From Candidatus Colimorpha enterica (GTDB lineage Bacteria; Bacillota; Clostridia; Oscillospirales; CAG-272): 15,536 nt of DNA. The position numbers and the translations under genes were made by a program. The stretch is taken from NCBI GenBank assembly GCA_000433515.1, contig FR891196.1:3023-18558 (forward strand), given 5' to 3'. This document shows positions 1-7,016 of the stretch, in pieces; position 1 is the first letter of the stretch; each line of letters begins with the position of its first letter. The notes beneath the pieces are model-generated. The model saw only the letters and a program-made list of their open reading frames with translations, searched no databases and had not been told where the DNA came from.

Positions 1-567
1 AGGGAGGCAAGAGAGGCGCTTATCGAGCACAATCTGCGCCTTGTCGCCCACATCGTGAAAAAGTACTACCCGACCTGCCGCAATCAGGACGATCTTGTCT
101 CGATAGGCACGGTGGGGCTGATAAAGGCGATCGATTCCTTTGACATCACAAACGGCGCGCGGTTCGCGACATATGCAAGCAGGTGTCTTCAGAATGAGAT
201 ACTTATGTACTTCCGTTCGCAGAAAAAAACCGCGTGCGAGGTGTCGATAAACGAGACGATCGACATAGACAAGGACGGCAATCCCCTGACCTACATCGAC
301 GTTATAAGCTGCGATGACACCATCGCCGAGGATATAGATCTGCGGCTGAACAGCAAAAAGGCGATCGACCTGATAAACACCGTGCTCACCGACAGAGAGC
401 GGCAGATAATCGTCCTGCGCTACGGGCTGAACAACCGGAAGCCGGTCACACAGCGTGAGATCGCCGCCGCCTTCGGAATATCCCGTTCTTACGTCAGCCG
501 CATCGAAAAAAGCGCAATCGACAAGCTGAGAGACGGCTTCGGTGACGGCGCCGACAGGCTGTTCTGA
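1..567 (+). CDS. sigK: RNA polymerase sporulation sigma factor SigK (5' end outside window)
   Basis: Sigma-70 family factor that directs late mother-cell transcription during sporulation. The reading frame is open from base 1, so the gene begins upstream; the in-frame GTG at 55 lies inside sigma region 2 and is not the real start. Visible 188 codons: region 2 (REALIEHNLRLVAHIVKKYY, then DLVSIGTVGLIKAIDSFD and FATYASRCLQNEILMYFRS) and region 4 with the helix-turn-helix TQREIAAAFGISRSYVSRIEK. The linker, with DxDKDGNxLTxIDVIS, and the SRSYVSRIEK helix are typical of clostridial SigK rather than SigE, SigF or SigG. The pro-sequence cannot be seen. The visible part is uninterrupted, so no skin-type prophage sits in it. 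It is followed after 71 bases by a spore-coat-like gene, which fits the same programme. Confidence 0.93.
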   Translation, partial: REAREALIEHNLRLVAHIVKKYYPTCRNQDDLVSIGTVGLIKAIDSFDITNGARFATYASRCLQNEILMYFRSQKKTACEVSINETIDIDKDGNPLTYIDVISCDDTIAEDIDLRLNSKKAIDLINTVLTDRERQIIVLRYGLNNRKPVTQREIAAAFGISRSYVSRIEKSAIDKLRDGFGDGADRLF

Positions 568-602
568 CCGTTCGACCGCGCATTAAACGGAAGATCACTG
601 CA

Positions 603-610
603 TATACATT
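603..610 (+). promoter_or_regulatory. Possible SigE-type -10 element before the SPOCS/LysM gene
   Basis: TATACATT matches the mother-cell SigE -10 consensus CATACANT at all defined positions except the first. The trinucleotide ATT at 582-584 stands 18 bases upstream where SigE prefers ATA. SpoVID-class coat genes belong to the SigE regulon in Bacillus subtilis, which makes the site plausible. The motif is short and the -35 part is imperfect, so this is only a suggestion. Confidence 0.28.
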
Positions 611-638
611 TAACAAAAACTCATGCGAGGTACAAATC

Positions 639-2222
639 ATGGATAACGGCATATCGAAAATTCCGGGAAATCCGGACGGCGGGGTCATGACGGAGCTGTA
701 TTCCGGCACGCTCATGTCAGAGGACAGCACGGATTACATCGTTCCGGAATACATTCCCGACACCGGAAAGATACTTCTCTGCACCGCATCGCCGAAAATT
801 GACGGGAAATTCACCGACGGCGGCAGTGTCGGAATCGAAGGAACGGTGTATTTCAGTCTTCTTCTGGCAGGAGAGGACGGAACTGTGTCGGGGCTTTCCT
901 TCTCGGAACCGTTTTCGGCAAAGGCTGCGGTTGACGGGCTTGACGACGACTGCACCGTCAGCCTTGTTCCGTCGGTCGGCTATGTGACGGCACGGCTTGT
1001 CAATCCGAGGAAGATCGGCGTGCGCTGTCAGATCAACACCGACATCCGCGTTTTCTGCTGTTCCCCTGTCGGGCTGACCGTTAAGGGCGCGGAAAATGTC
1101 GCGGACGAGGCGGGCATACGCAAAAAGACGGTAACCGCCGGGACCGCCGACATCACGGCATTTGAGGAGCGCGGCATAGCCGTAAGTCAGGACATCGAGC
1201 TTGACGGCAGCTTCCCGCAGATAGGCGAAATGATCCTCTGCCGCGTCAGGCTGAATCCCGCGGAGGTAAGGGTCGGTGACAGCGGCGCGGACACAAGAAC
1301 AGACGCGCTTGTCAGCTGCATCTACCGTTCCGACAGCGGAAACTGCGTCTCGGCTGACCGGAAATTCACGCTTGAGCATCACATGGATATACCGACTGAC
1401 GGCGGACGCGAATGGACGGCATATGTTTTCCCGTCCCCCGTCGCGGCAAAGGTAACACCGAATTCCTACGGAGAAATGAAGGTCATAGAGCTTGATTTCA
1501 CATACGATCTCGGCATCACCGGAATGAAAAACCGCGAGGTCGCGCTGGTTTCCGATGTCTATTCGACCGATTACGAAACGGCAGTCGAAACCGGAGAGAA
1601 AAATATAACGGTATTCGGCAGATGCTTCGCCTGCGGTCTGTCGCTGAACGCAAGCGCGGCAAAAAGCGAAATCAATGCAGAGGACGCCGTCTCTGTCTTT
1701 ACCGGCAGCGTAAACACTAAGGACGTGACGGCACACTATGACCCCGGAAAGCGCAAGCTGATAACCGAGGGAGACGCCGAGATCACCGCAGTATACACCG
1801 CCGGTGAGGACGGAGGTAATTTCGGACGCGCGGTATTTACATCGCATTTCCGCTGTGAAACGGACGCACCGGACTCACTCCCGGCAGACGACTTTATAAT
1901 CAGCTGTTCCGCCGGAGACACGAGGTTCCGCTCCGATCCGCAGAACATATACTGCGACACCGAGCTTTCGCTGAGAGTGACAGCCCTCGGAAGCAGAACC
2001 GTCGGATACACAGCGTCGGTAACGCTTGACCGCGACAGTCCGGCAGTTCACGCAGATTCGCCGATGACGCTGTATTACCCGGTATCGGGCGAATCGCTTT
2101 TCGACATAGCAAAGCATTACCGCGTGACCGACGAAAGCATAATGACAGCCAACCGCATGACTGACTGCACGACAGACGGCAGAAAGGTGCTGATCATCCC
2201 GGCGTTTGAGGGCGCTTCGTGA
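639..2222 (+). CDS. SPOCS (DUF3794) and LysM domain protein, SpoVID-like spore coat/envelope protein
   Basis: A 527-residue protein with no signal peptide or membrane segment, rich in beta-strand-like repeats. Residues about 20-155 and 175-300 each read as a SPOCS/DUF3794 domain (for example VSQDIELDGSFPQIGEMIL followed by a charged strand pattern). The middle (about 310-465) may hold a third degenerate copy. Residues about 478-525 form a LysM domain: YYPVSGESLFDIAKHYRVT, then ESIMTANRMT and VLIIPAF. SPOCS plus C-terminal LysM and similar total length is the architecture of Bacillus SpoVID, which links the coat to the forespore surface and lets LysM contact cortex or lipid II. The role here is inferred from that and from the position directly after sigK. 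Start ATG 639 follows GCGAGG at 624-629. I leave the symbol empty because orthology to SpoVID is not proven. Confidence 0.85.
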   Translation: MDNGISKIPGNPDGGVMTELYSGTLMSEDSTDYIVPEYIPDTGKILLCTASPKIDGKFTDGGSVGIEGTVYFSLLLAGEDGTVSGLSFSEPFSAKAAVDGLDDDCTVSLVPSVGYVTARLVNPRKIGVRCQINTDIRVFCCSPVGLTVKGAENVADEAGIRKKTVTAGTADITAFEERGIAVSQDIELDGSFPQIGEMILCRVRLNPAEVRVGDSGADTRTDALVSCIYRSDSGNCVSADRKFTLEHHMDIPTDGGREWTAYVFPSPVAAKVTPNSYGEMKVIELDFTYDLGITGMKNREVALVSDVYSTDYETAVETGEKNITVFGRCFACGLSLNASAAKSEINAEDAVSVFTGSVNTKDVTAHYDPGKRKLITEGDAEITAVYTAGEDGGNFGRAVFTSHFRCETDAPDSLPADDFIISCSAGDTRFRSDPQNIYCDTELSLRVTALGSRTVGYTASVTLDRDSPAVHADSPMTLYYPVSGESLFDIAKHYRVTDESIMTANRMTDCTTDGRKVLIIPAFEGAS

Positions 2223-2276
2223 CGGTTGTGAGCCGTCACCCCCGACCCGGCAGAGACTGTTTTTCTCTGCCGGGTC
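2219..2276 (+). terminator. Terminator hairpin after the SPOCS/LysM gene, with a small hairpin over the stop codon
   Basis: GACCCGGCAGAGA (2244-2256) and TCTCTGCCGGGTC (2264-2276) are perfect 13-bp arms around a 7-base loop, followed by a T-rich but interrupted tail (ATTCTTTGCTTTC). A second 7-bp stem, GTGACGG (2219-2225) with CCGTCAC (2233-2239), overlaps the TGA stop. The long stem is convincing; the weak U-tract lowers certainty about efficiency. Confidence 0.8.
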
Positions 2277-2345
2277 ATTCTTTGCTTTCAATATTTACAA
2301 TATGTTAATAATTCCGCGCCCGTACAGTGGTAAAATAAAAGGGAA

Positions 2346-2351
2346 TATAAT
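2346..2351 (+). promoter_or_regulatory. Possible -10 box of the rimM promoter
   Basis: A perfect TATAAT lies 22 bases before the rimM ATG. The position 17 bases upstream (TACAGT, 2323-2328) is a poor -35 match. It follows the preceding terminator and is the only good -10 in the gap, but the leader would be only about 15 bases with a weak ribosome site, so confidence is low. Confidence 0.35.
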
Positions 2352-2373
2352 CACCGATCGGAACATATTTCAC

Positions 2374-2883
2374 ATGAGAAAATACATAGAAACCGGAAGG
2401 ATCACCCGTCCGCACGGAATAAACGGCGCGGTAAGAGCCGAGGCATGGTGCGACTCACCGGCGGTGCTTGCCGGGCTCGGAACCGTCTACACCGAAAAAA
2501 ACGGCACGTATACCGGGGTCAGAATCGCAAAAGGCTCGGTTCAGAAGGATCACGTCATCCTGAAGCTTGAAGGAACCGACACTCCCGAGGCGGCTGAACG
2601 GCTTCGCGGAACGGTTATTTATGCCGACAGAAACGATATCCCGGTCAGGGAGGGAGCTTTCCTTATCGACGACCTCAAGGGGCTGGACGTGACTGATTTT
2701 TCAAGCGGAAAGCTCTACGGGACCCTCACGGACGTTATTCAGGGAGCGGCGGGCGACATTTACGAGATCGCAACCGGAAAAGGCAGTGTTCTTGTCCCTG
2801 CCGTCAAAGAGTTCGTAAAGAGCATCGACCCCGAAAAGGGCATCGTGATCGCGCCGATACCGGGGATGTTCGATGAGGATTGA
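2374..2883 (+). CDS. rimM: Ribosome maturation factor RimM
   Basis: Assembly factor that binds the 30S subunit (through uS19) and helps mature the 16S rRNA 3' domain. The 169-residue protein has the N-terminal RimM barrel opening with the family signature ETGRITRPHGINGAVRAE, then a C-terminal PRC-barrel-like domain (GAFLIDDLKGLDV, GAAGDIYEI, LVPAVKEFVKSIDPEKGIV). ATG 2374 is chosen because it gives the standard N-terminus; the open frame extends upstream to 2206 but through the terminator and intergenic DNA. The ribosome site is weak (GATCGG). It overlaps trmD by 11 bases, the usual rimM-trmD pairing, which implies translational coupling. Confidence 0.94.
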   Translation: MRKYIETGRITRPHGINGAVRAEAWCDSPAVLAGLGTVYTEKNGTYTGVRIAKGSVQKDHVILKLEGTDTPEAAERLRGTVIYADRNDIPVREGAFLIDDLKGLDVTDFSSGKLYGTLTDVIQGAAGDIYEIATGKGSVLVPAVKEFVKSIDPEKGIVIAPIPGMFDED

Positions 2884-3547
2884 CATTATTACGCTCTTTC
2901 CCGAAATGGTAAACGCCTTTGTCGGCGAAAGCATAATCGGGCGCGCGGCAAGAGCCGGGATACTCGACATAAGAACTCACAATTTCCGCGATTATTCGGA
3001 GGATAAACACCGCAGAGTGGACGACACCCCGTACGGCGGCGGAATGGGTATGCTCCTTGCCGCACCGCCGATATACAACTGCTACAGGGCGGTAACCTCC
3101 GATGCGGAGAAAAAGCCGCACACGGTTTATATGTCGCCTCAGGGAAAGGTGCTTACGCAGAAAAGAGCCGCAGAGCTTTCGAAGCTCGACCGTCTTGTCA
3201 TTCTCTGCGGTCACTATGAGGGGGTTGACGAGAGGGTCATTGAGGAGATCGTTGACGAGGAAATCTCGGTCGGAGACTATGTTCTCACGGGCGGAGAGCT
3301 TCCCGCGTGCATCCTCTGCGACTGCGTCGGGAGGCTTATTGACGGTGTTCTTTCCGACAGCTCCTGCCACGAAATTGAAAGCATATCCTGCGGAATGCTT
3401 GAATACCCGCAGTACACGCGGCCGGCCGAATATCACGGACGCAGAGTGCCGGAGGTACTTACCGGCGGAGACCACAGGGAAATTGACAGATGGCGGTATT
3501 CCGAATCGCTTAAAAGAACCGTGAAAAAGCGGGATGACCTGCTTTGA
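2873..3547 (+). CDS. trmD: tRNA (guanine-N1-)-methyltransferase TrmD
   Basis: Methylates G37 of tRNAs that read CNN codons, using S-adenosylmethionine, which prevents +1 frameshifting. The 224-residue protein has the SPOUT trefoil-knot motifs in order: IDIITLFPEM at the N-terminus, TPYGGGMGMLL (52-62), LCGHYEGVDERV (about 111-122) and ISVGDYVLTGGELP (about 131-144). The C-terminal end has GMLEYPQYTRPAEYHGRRVPEVLTGG and a final RWRYSESLKRT helix. Length is slightly under the usual 230-250. It begins inside the end of rimM. The usual partners rpsP (upstream of rimM) and rplS (downstream of trmD) are absent at this locus. Confidence 0.95.
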   Translation: MRIDIITLFPEMVNAFVGESIIGRAARAGILDIRTHNFRDYSEDKHRRVDDTPYGGGMGMLLAAPPIYNCYRAVTSDAEKKPHTVYMSPQGKVLTQKRAAELSKLDRLVILCGHYEGVDERVIEEIVDEEISVGDYVLTGGELPACILCDCVGRLIDGVLSDSSCHEIESISCGMLEYPQYTRPAEYHGRRVPEVLTGGDHREIDRWRYSESLKRTVKKRDDLL

Positions 3548-3578
3548 ACCGGGACATAACACCGGAAGGAGGAAAAAC

Positions 3579-5528
3579 GTGAAAGACGGAAAACGCAGCT
3601 TTGCAAAAAACAGCATGATCATAGGCGCGCTCTCACGCTTTTCCGACTTTTTGCGGAACAGATTCGACGAGAGCTTCTTCGGCTGGCTCCTTTGCGGGAA
3701 TTACCGGCACGAGGGAAACGGTATCATCGGACTTGCCGGCGAAAAGCTGAAGATCCGTCAGAGAATAACGGTTCCGTTCAAGCGCTTCAACGCAAGAGCC
3801 TTTGAAAACAGTCTGATTTTAAGAAAAACCGGGGAGATGTTCCGGAAGATCCCCGACGTTCAGTTCAAATATACCGGAATATTCGTTTTTGCCTTCGGGC
3901 TTTACACCGCAATATCCTGTCTGATAAAGAATTTCGGCGCGGCGATCGCCGGACAGAGCTTTTATACCCTTTATCTCGGTGTTATCTGTGCCGCCATCGG
4001 CGGGATCATAAGCACGTCGCAGAAACGTCTGTCGGAAACCGTTGCGGGAAGCCGCATACTGTCGTTTCTCATCTTCCGCGTTCTCGGCATAAAGCCGGCG
4101 GCAGTAAGCGGGACAGGTAAAAGCCGCGGGCGCGGCGACGTTTCGTTCGTTTCCGGAATAGTTCTCGGTCTGATCTCGGAAATAACCTCGCCTTTTGCCG
4201 CTCTGCTTGCAATTCCGGTATCGGCACTTGCTTTTGCGGTGCTTGCAGTCCCGGAATGCGGCGCCGTATGCGTGATACTTGCCTTTCCGTTTCTCGGTAT
4301 GCGTCAGCTGGCACTGCTGTGCGCCTTTGTCACTGCCGCGTGGCTGCTGAAGCTCATGCGCGGCAAAAGGACGGTTTCCACGTCTTCTCTTGACATTGCC
4401 GTGCTTGCCTTTGCCGCGGTGATGCTTGCCGGCGGACTTGTCTCGGTAACCCGTGAGGAAAGCATACGGTATGCGCTTTACTTCATCTGCTTCATGTCTG
4501 GATATTTCATGGCTGTCAACCTCATACGCACGTCGGAATGGTTTTACCGTTGCATCAGCGCCCTTGTATTCTCGTTTTCGCTGACCGTGATCGCCGGAAC
4601 GGTGTCAGCCGTCGGCTCACCCGGACTTGCCGGCATCCCGTTTCTTCAGACGGCGGCGCAGAAGCTGACGGGAATCGTTTCGGTGCCTTCCGAATTTGCT
4701 CAGCTTACCGTGCTGATCCTTCCCTTCCTTCTCGTCTGTGCCTCCGGGTACCGGAAAACAGACGCGGGACTCGGGCTTTCGCTCCTGTCGGTTCTGTCGG
4801 TATTCTGCCTGTTCTTTACCCGTTCGCGCGGGGGATGGGGCTCAGCCGTCATCGGTCTTGTCGTGCTGCTTCTCCTCGTCAGCCGCAGATCGGTCGGATT
4901 CATTGCCGCGGCGGCTGTCATATGCCCGATTGTCCGGGTATTCCTTCCGCCGCCGGTCACAGCGGGAATTTCGGAATTTCTCAGCGTTTCGGGAGAATCC
5001 GCGGCTTACCGTACCGGTCTCTGGAACGGAGTTGACCGGCTTATCACACAGTGCTTTGCCGGCGGGATCGGCGTGGGTGAGACGGCGTTTGAAAAGGTAT
5101 TTCCCCTGTTCTCTCAAACCGACATTTCCGCAAACCCGACGACAAAGAACCTGTACACGCAGATAACCGTCTCGGTCGGTGTCAGCGGTCTTATCGTATT
5201 TGCGGCGATACTGCTTATCTTCCTGCGGCATTTCTGCTCCTTCTATTCAGCCGGTCACGGCGACGACAGACGGATGCGCCTCTTCTCGGCGGCAGGCTTC
5301 TCCGGGATATGCGCGATCCTCGTTTTCGGATTCACGGAATATGTCCTTGCCGACTACCGTGTGCTTCTTGCCTTCTGGCTTGTCATCGGGCTGACCTCCT
5401 CGGCTGTCCGGGTATCGGTAAGAGAGCGCATACACGTTCCGGAACCGGAGGGGATCTCCCTTGATATCGATATGAAAAAACTCCGCCGTGCGCGGAATGC
5501 AACCAAGAAAGACACGGATAAATCATGA
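3579..5528 (+). CDS. O-antigen ligase/Wzy-like polytopic membrane protein
   Basis: A 649-residue protein with about 110 mostly hydrophilic N-terminal residues, then roughly a dozen hydrophobic segments and a basic cytosolic tail. GTG 3579 is chosen because AAGGAGG (3566-3572) sits six bases before it; the ATG at 3534 lies inside trmD without a good ribosome site. The Wzy_C/WaaL fold is suggested by TRSRGGWGS (414-422), by YRTGLWNGVDRLI and GIGVGET before a large outside loop, and by TTKNLYTQITVSVGVSGL (about 521-538), which corresponds to the family's HNxxL-x-E-x-G-xxG segment. Such proteins join or polymerise lipid-linked glycans on the outer face of the membrane. The catalytic-region histidine is replaced by Lys 523, so activity is uncertain. 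The stop overlaps the next start as ATGA. Confidence 0.72.
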   Translation: MKDGKRSFAKNSMIIGALSRFSDFLRNRFDESFFGWLLCGNYRHEGNGIIGLAGEKLKIRQRITVPFKRFNARAFENSLILRKTGEMFRKIPDVQFKYTGIFVFAFGLYTAISCLIKNFGAAIAGQSFYTLYLGVICAAIGGIISTSQKRLSETVAGSRILSFLIFRVLGIKPAAVSGTGKSRGRGDVSFVSGIVLGLISEITSPFAALLAIPVSALAFAVLAVPECGAVCVILAFPFLGMRQLALLCAFVTAAWLLKLMRGKRTVSTSSLDIAVLAFAAVMLAGGLVSVTREESIRYALYFICFMSGYFMAVNLIRTSEWFYRCISALVFSFSLTVIAGTVSAVGSPGLAGIPFLQTAAQKLTGIVSVPSEFAQLTVLILPFLLVCASGYRKTDAGLGLSLLSVLSVFCLFFTRSRGGWGSAVIGLVVLLLLVSRRSVGFIAAAAVICPIVRVFLPPPVTAGISEFLSVSGESAAYRTGLWNGVDRLITQCFAGGIGVGETAFEKVFPLFSQTDISANPTTKNLYTQITVSVGVSGLIVFAAILLIFLRHFCSFYSAGHGDDRRMRLFSAAGFSGICAILVFGFTEYVLADYRVLLAFWLVIGLTSSAVRVSVRERIHVPEPEGISLDIDMKKLRRARNATKKDTDKS

Positions 5529-6055
5529 ACAGCAATTCTCAGGAAAAAAAGAAATATGTCTTCAATTTCATCGACGTTCTGCTGATCGTCGTCTTCCTTG
5601 CCGGGGCGCTTTCCCTCGTATATTTTCTGCGCGAAAGGAGAGTCGTCATCTCCGACAGCGACGGAACGGAGGAGATAGTCTACCGGCTTGAGATCTCACC
5701 AATGCGGGAGGAATTCCGCAATCTTGTGTCGGTCGGCGACACTGTGACCGATGCCGTCTCGCTGCTTCCGATAGGAGAGGTGACGGACGTGTCGTATTCC
5801 GCGTGCTACTACACCGGGCTCGACCGCACGACCGGCGAAAATGTGAAAAGCGCATACCCCGGAATGATAACCATGACAGTCACCGTAAAGGCTCAGGCAT
5901 CCCCGGAAAACGGCGGGTATACGGTGAACGGCAGAGAGCTGATCCTTGACACCGGCTTTGCCTTCCGCGTTCCGGCATTCACGGGAACCGGAAAGTGTGT
6001 CTCGGTCTCTCCCGCAGACGCGGAAATGAAAAACGAAAGGAGCGCTGGACAATGA
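5525..6055 (+). CDS. DUF4330-like single-pass membrane protein (first copy)
   Basis: A 176-residue protein of unknown function. A short basic cytosolic head (QEKKKYVF) is followed by one membrane segment (about residues 15-38) and an extracytoplasmic beta-rich domain. The pattern VGDTVTDAVSLLPIGEVTDVSY followed by a hydrophobic strand and NGRELILDTGFAFRVP resembles DUF4330 family proteins, which have this size and topology in clostridia and cyanobacteria. The assignment is from memory of the family pattern. It starts in an ATGA overlap with the ligase-like gene and ends in another ATGA overlap with its own paralogue, so the three are likely made together. Confidence 0.65.
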   Translation: MNSNSQEKKKYVFNFIDVLLIVVFLAGALSLVYFLRERRVVISDSDGTEEIVYRLEISPMREEFRNLVSVGDTVTDAVSLLPIGEVTDVSYSACYYTGLDRTTGENVKSAYPGMITMTVTVKAQASPENGGYTVNGRELILDTGFAFRVPAFTGTGKCVSVSPADAEMKNERSAGQ

Positions 6056-6522
6056 GCGGAACAAAGCGGGTAAAATTCTCCGTTGCGGATTTTGTCATAA
6101 TCCTGATGATCATTGCCTGCATAATCGGTGTGGCAATGAGATACGACATCGCCGAAAAACTGTTTTCAAAAACAAAGGCAGAGGATGTCAGGGTCACCTT
6201 CGCCGTCAGCTCCGCCACCGACAACACCAATAACGCGTTCAGCACCGGCGCAGTCTTCATGTACGGGAGCGAGACTTTCGGAAAGCTGGAGGAAGCAGAT
6301 TCAACGCCTGCGGTTCAGTACTACGAAAACAGCTCCGGCGTGCTGACCGAAAAGAAAAACGATGGGTTTTATGACATAACCGGAACATTTGTCTGCCGGC
6401 TCGTAAGCACCGATTCCGGGTATCTGCTTGACGGCAGGACATATATTGCCGCCGGCTCGACCTTCACTCTGCAGTGCGGAGCAGTCCGTACAACGGTCCT
6501 TATAACCTCCGTAGGTGCCTGA
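6052..6522 (+). CDS. DUF4330-like single-pass membrane protein (second copy)
   Basis: A 156-residue protein with the same plan as its upstream neighbour: basic head (SGTKRVKFS), one membrane segment (about residues 11-32), and an outside domain. It aligns by eye with the first copy: the strand after the membrane helix, then FGKLEEAD...VQYY opposite IGEVTDVS...CYY, and a C-terminal LDGRTYIAAGSTF opposite VNGRELILDTGFAF. ATG 6052 is preceded by AAAGGAG (6036-6042). A longer open frame from 5995 exists but would read deep into the upstream gene. Function unknown; probably a heteromeric partner or diverged duplicate. Confidence 0.62.
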   Translation: MSGTKRVKFSVADFVIILMIIACIIGVAMRYDIAEKLFSKTKAEDVRVTFAVSSATDNTNNAFSTGAVFMYGSETFGKLEEADSTPAVQYYENSSGVLTEKKNDGFYDITGTFVCRLVSTDSGYLLDGRTYIAAGSTFTLQCGAVRTTVLITSVGA

Positions 6523-6578
6523 CAGAAAAGAAATCCGTCAACCGTCGGATTCGCGCAATAAAAAAATTGCAAAAACAC

Positions 6579-6607
6579 TTGATTTTACGGATAAAGTTTG
6601 ATATAAT
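6579..6607 (+). promoter_or_regulatory. Housekeeping promoter of ptsH
   Basis: TTGATT (6579-6584), a 17-base spacer and a perfect TATAAT (6602-6607) form a strong SigA-type promoter 44 bases before ptsH. The surrounding DNA is AT-rich, unlike its neighbours. The leader carries a small hairpin, GTAAAA (6620-6625) with TTTTAC (6629-6634), just before the AGGAG ribosome site (6638-6642). Confidence 0.85.
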
Positions 6608-6650
6608 ATAATGTGTAATGTAAAACTATTTTACGACAGGAGTTAAAACA

Positions 6651-6914
6651 ATGATTTCACGCGATGTAACTATACAAAACAATGTCGGTCTTCATGCAAG
6701 ACCCGCAACCTTCTTTATTCAGAAGGCTAACTCCTACAAATCCTCCATCTGGGTCGAAAAGGGCGACCGCCGTGTAAACGCAAAGTCCCTTCTCGGCGTT
6801 CTCTCCCTCGGTATCGTCAAGGGCATGACCGTCACCCTTATTGCTGACGGCGCCGATGAGGCAGAAGCTCTTGAGGGTCTTTCAGAGCTTATTGCAACAG
6901 GCTTCGAGGACTGA
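6651..6914 (+). CDS. ptsH: Phosphocarrier protein HPr
   Basis: Small cytosolic phosphotransfer protein of the PEP:sugar phosphotransferase system; it takes phosphate from enzyme I at His15 and passes it to EIIA domains. The 87 residues include NVGLHARPAT with His exactly at 15, and NAKSLLGVLSLGI with Ser exactly at 46, the site used by HPr kinase in Firmicutes for CcpA-linked catabolite control. Both key residues are present, so this is not a Crh-type protein lacking His15. AGGAG with 8-base spacing gives a firm start. It is alone between a strong promoter and a terminator, consistent with high expression. Confidence 0.96.
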   Translation: MISRDVTIQNNVGLHARPATFFIQKANSYKSSIWVEKGDRRVNAKSLLGVLSLGIVKGMTVTLIADGADEAEALEGLSELIATGFED

Positions 6915-6947
6915 TCGGATTTATGCTCCGTATGGGGCGGTGACAGT

Positions 6948-6993
6948 ACGGGCAGGCATCTTTTAAGGCAAAGGGTGTCCTGCCCGTTTTTTT
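6948..6993 (+). terminator. Rho-independent terminator of ptsH
   Basis: ACGGGCAGG (6948-6956) and CCTGCCCGT (6979-6987) form a perfect 9-bp stem followed by seven T residues (6987-6993). The loop is unusually long at 22 bases. Its end lies only seven bases before the uvrC ribosome site, so transcription of uvrC from the ptsH promoter would require readthrough. Confidence 0.85.
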
Positions 6994-7000
6994 CTGAATC

Positions 7001-7016
7001 GGAGGCGGTATCAATC
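7001..7016 (+). promoter_or_regulatory. Ribosome binding site of uvrC leading to an ATC codon
   Basis: GGAGG (7001-7005) is eight bases before ATC (7014-7016), the codon at which UvrC proteins normally begin (their usual opening is MNIEELR; here the frame reads I-N-I-E-E-L-R). No ATG, GTG or TTG occurs in this frame between 6978 and 7077. This site decides the start call for uvrC. Confidence 0.6.

Noticed and set aside
717..1847. 376-codon open frame on the minus strand
   Set aside because: It is antisense to the SPOCS/LysM gene, has no ribosome site or recognisable motif, and its composition is typical of a shadow of a GC-biased gene.
2804..3622. 272-codon open frame on the minus strand
   Set aside because: It covers trmD, whose identity is certain; no family motif can be seen in the reverse frame.
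4538..5035. 165-codon + strand frame inside the ligase-like gene
   Set aside because: It lacks a ribosome site and is arginine and proline rich, as expected from an off-frame reading of a membrane protein.
6532..6570. Terminator before ptsH (AATCCG/CGGATT stem and GCAAT/ATTGC palindrome)
   Set aside because: The stems are only five to six pairs and neither is followed by a T-run on the + strand.
6975..6977. GTG as start of uvrC
   Set aside because: It lies between the ptsH terminator arms, has no properly spaced ribosome site, and adds a tail absent from the family; kept only as an alternative.
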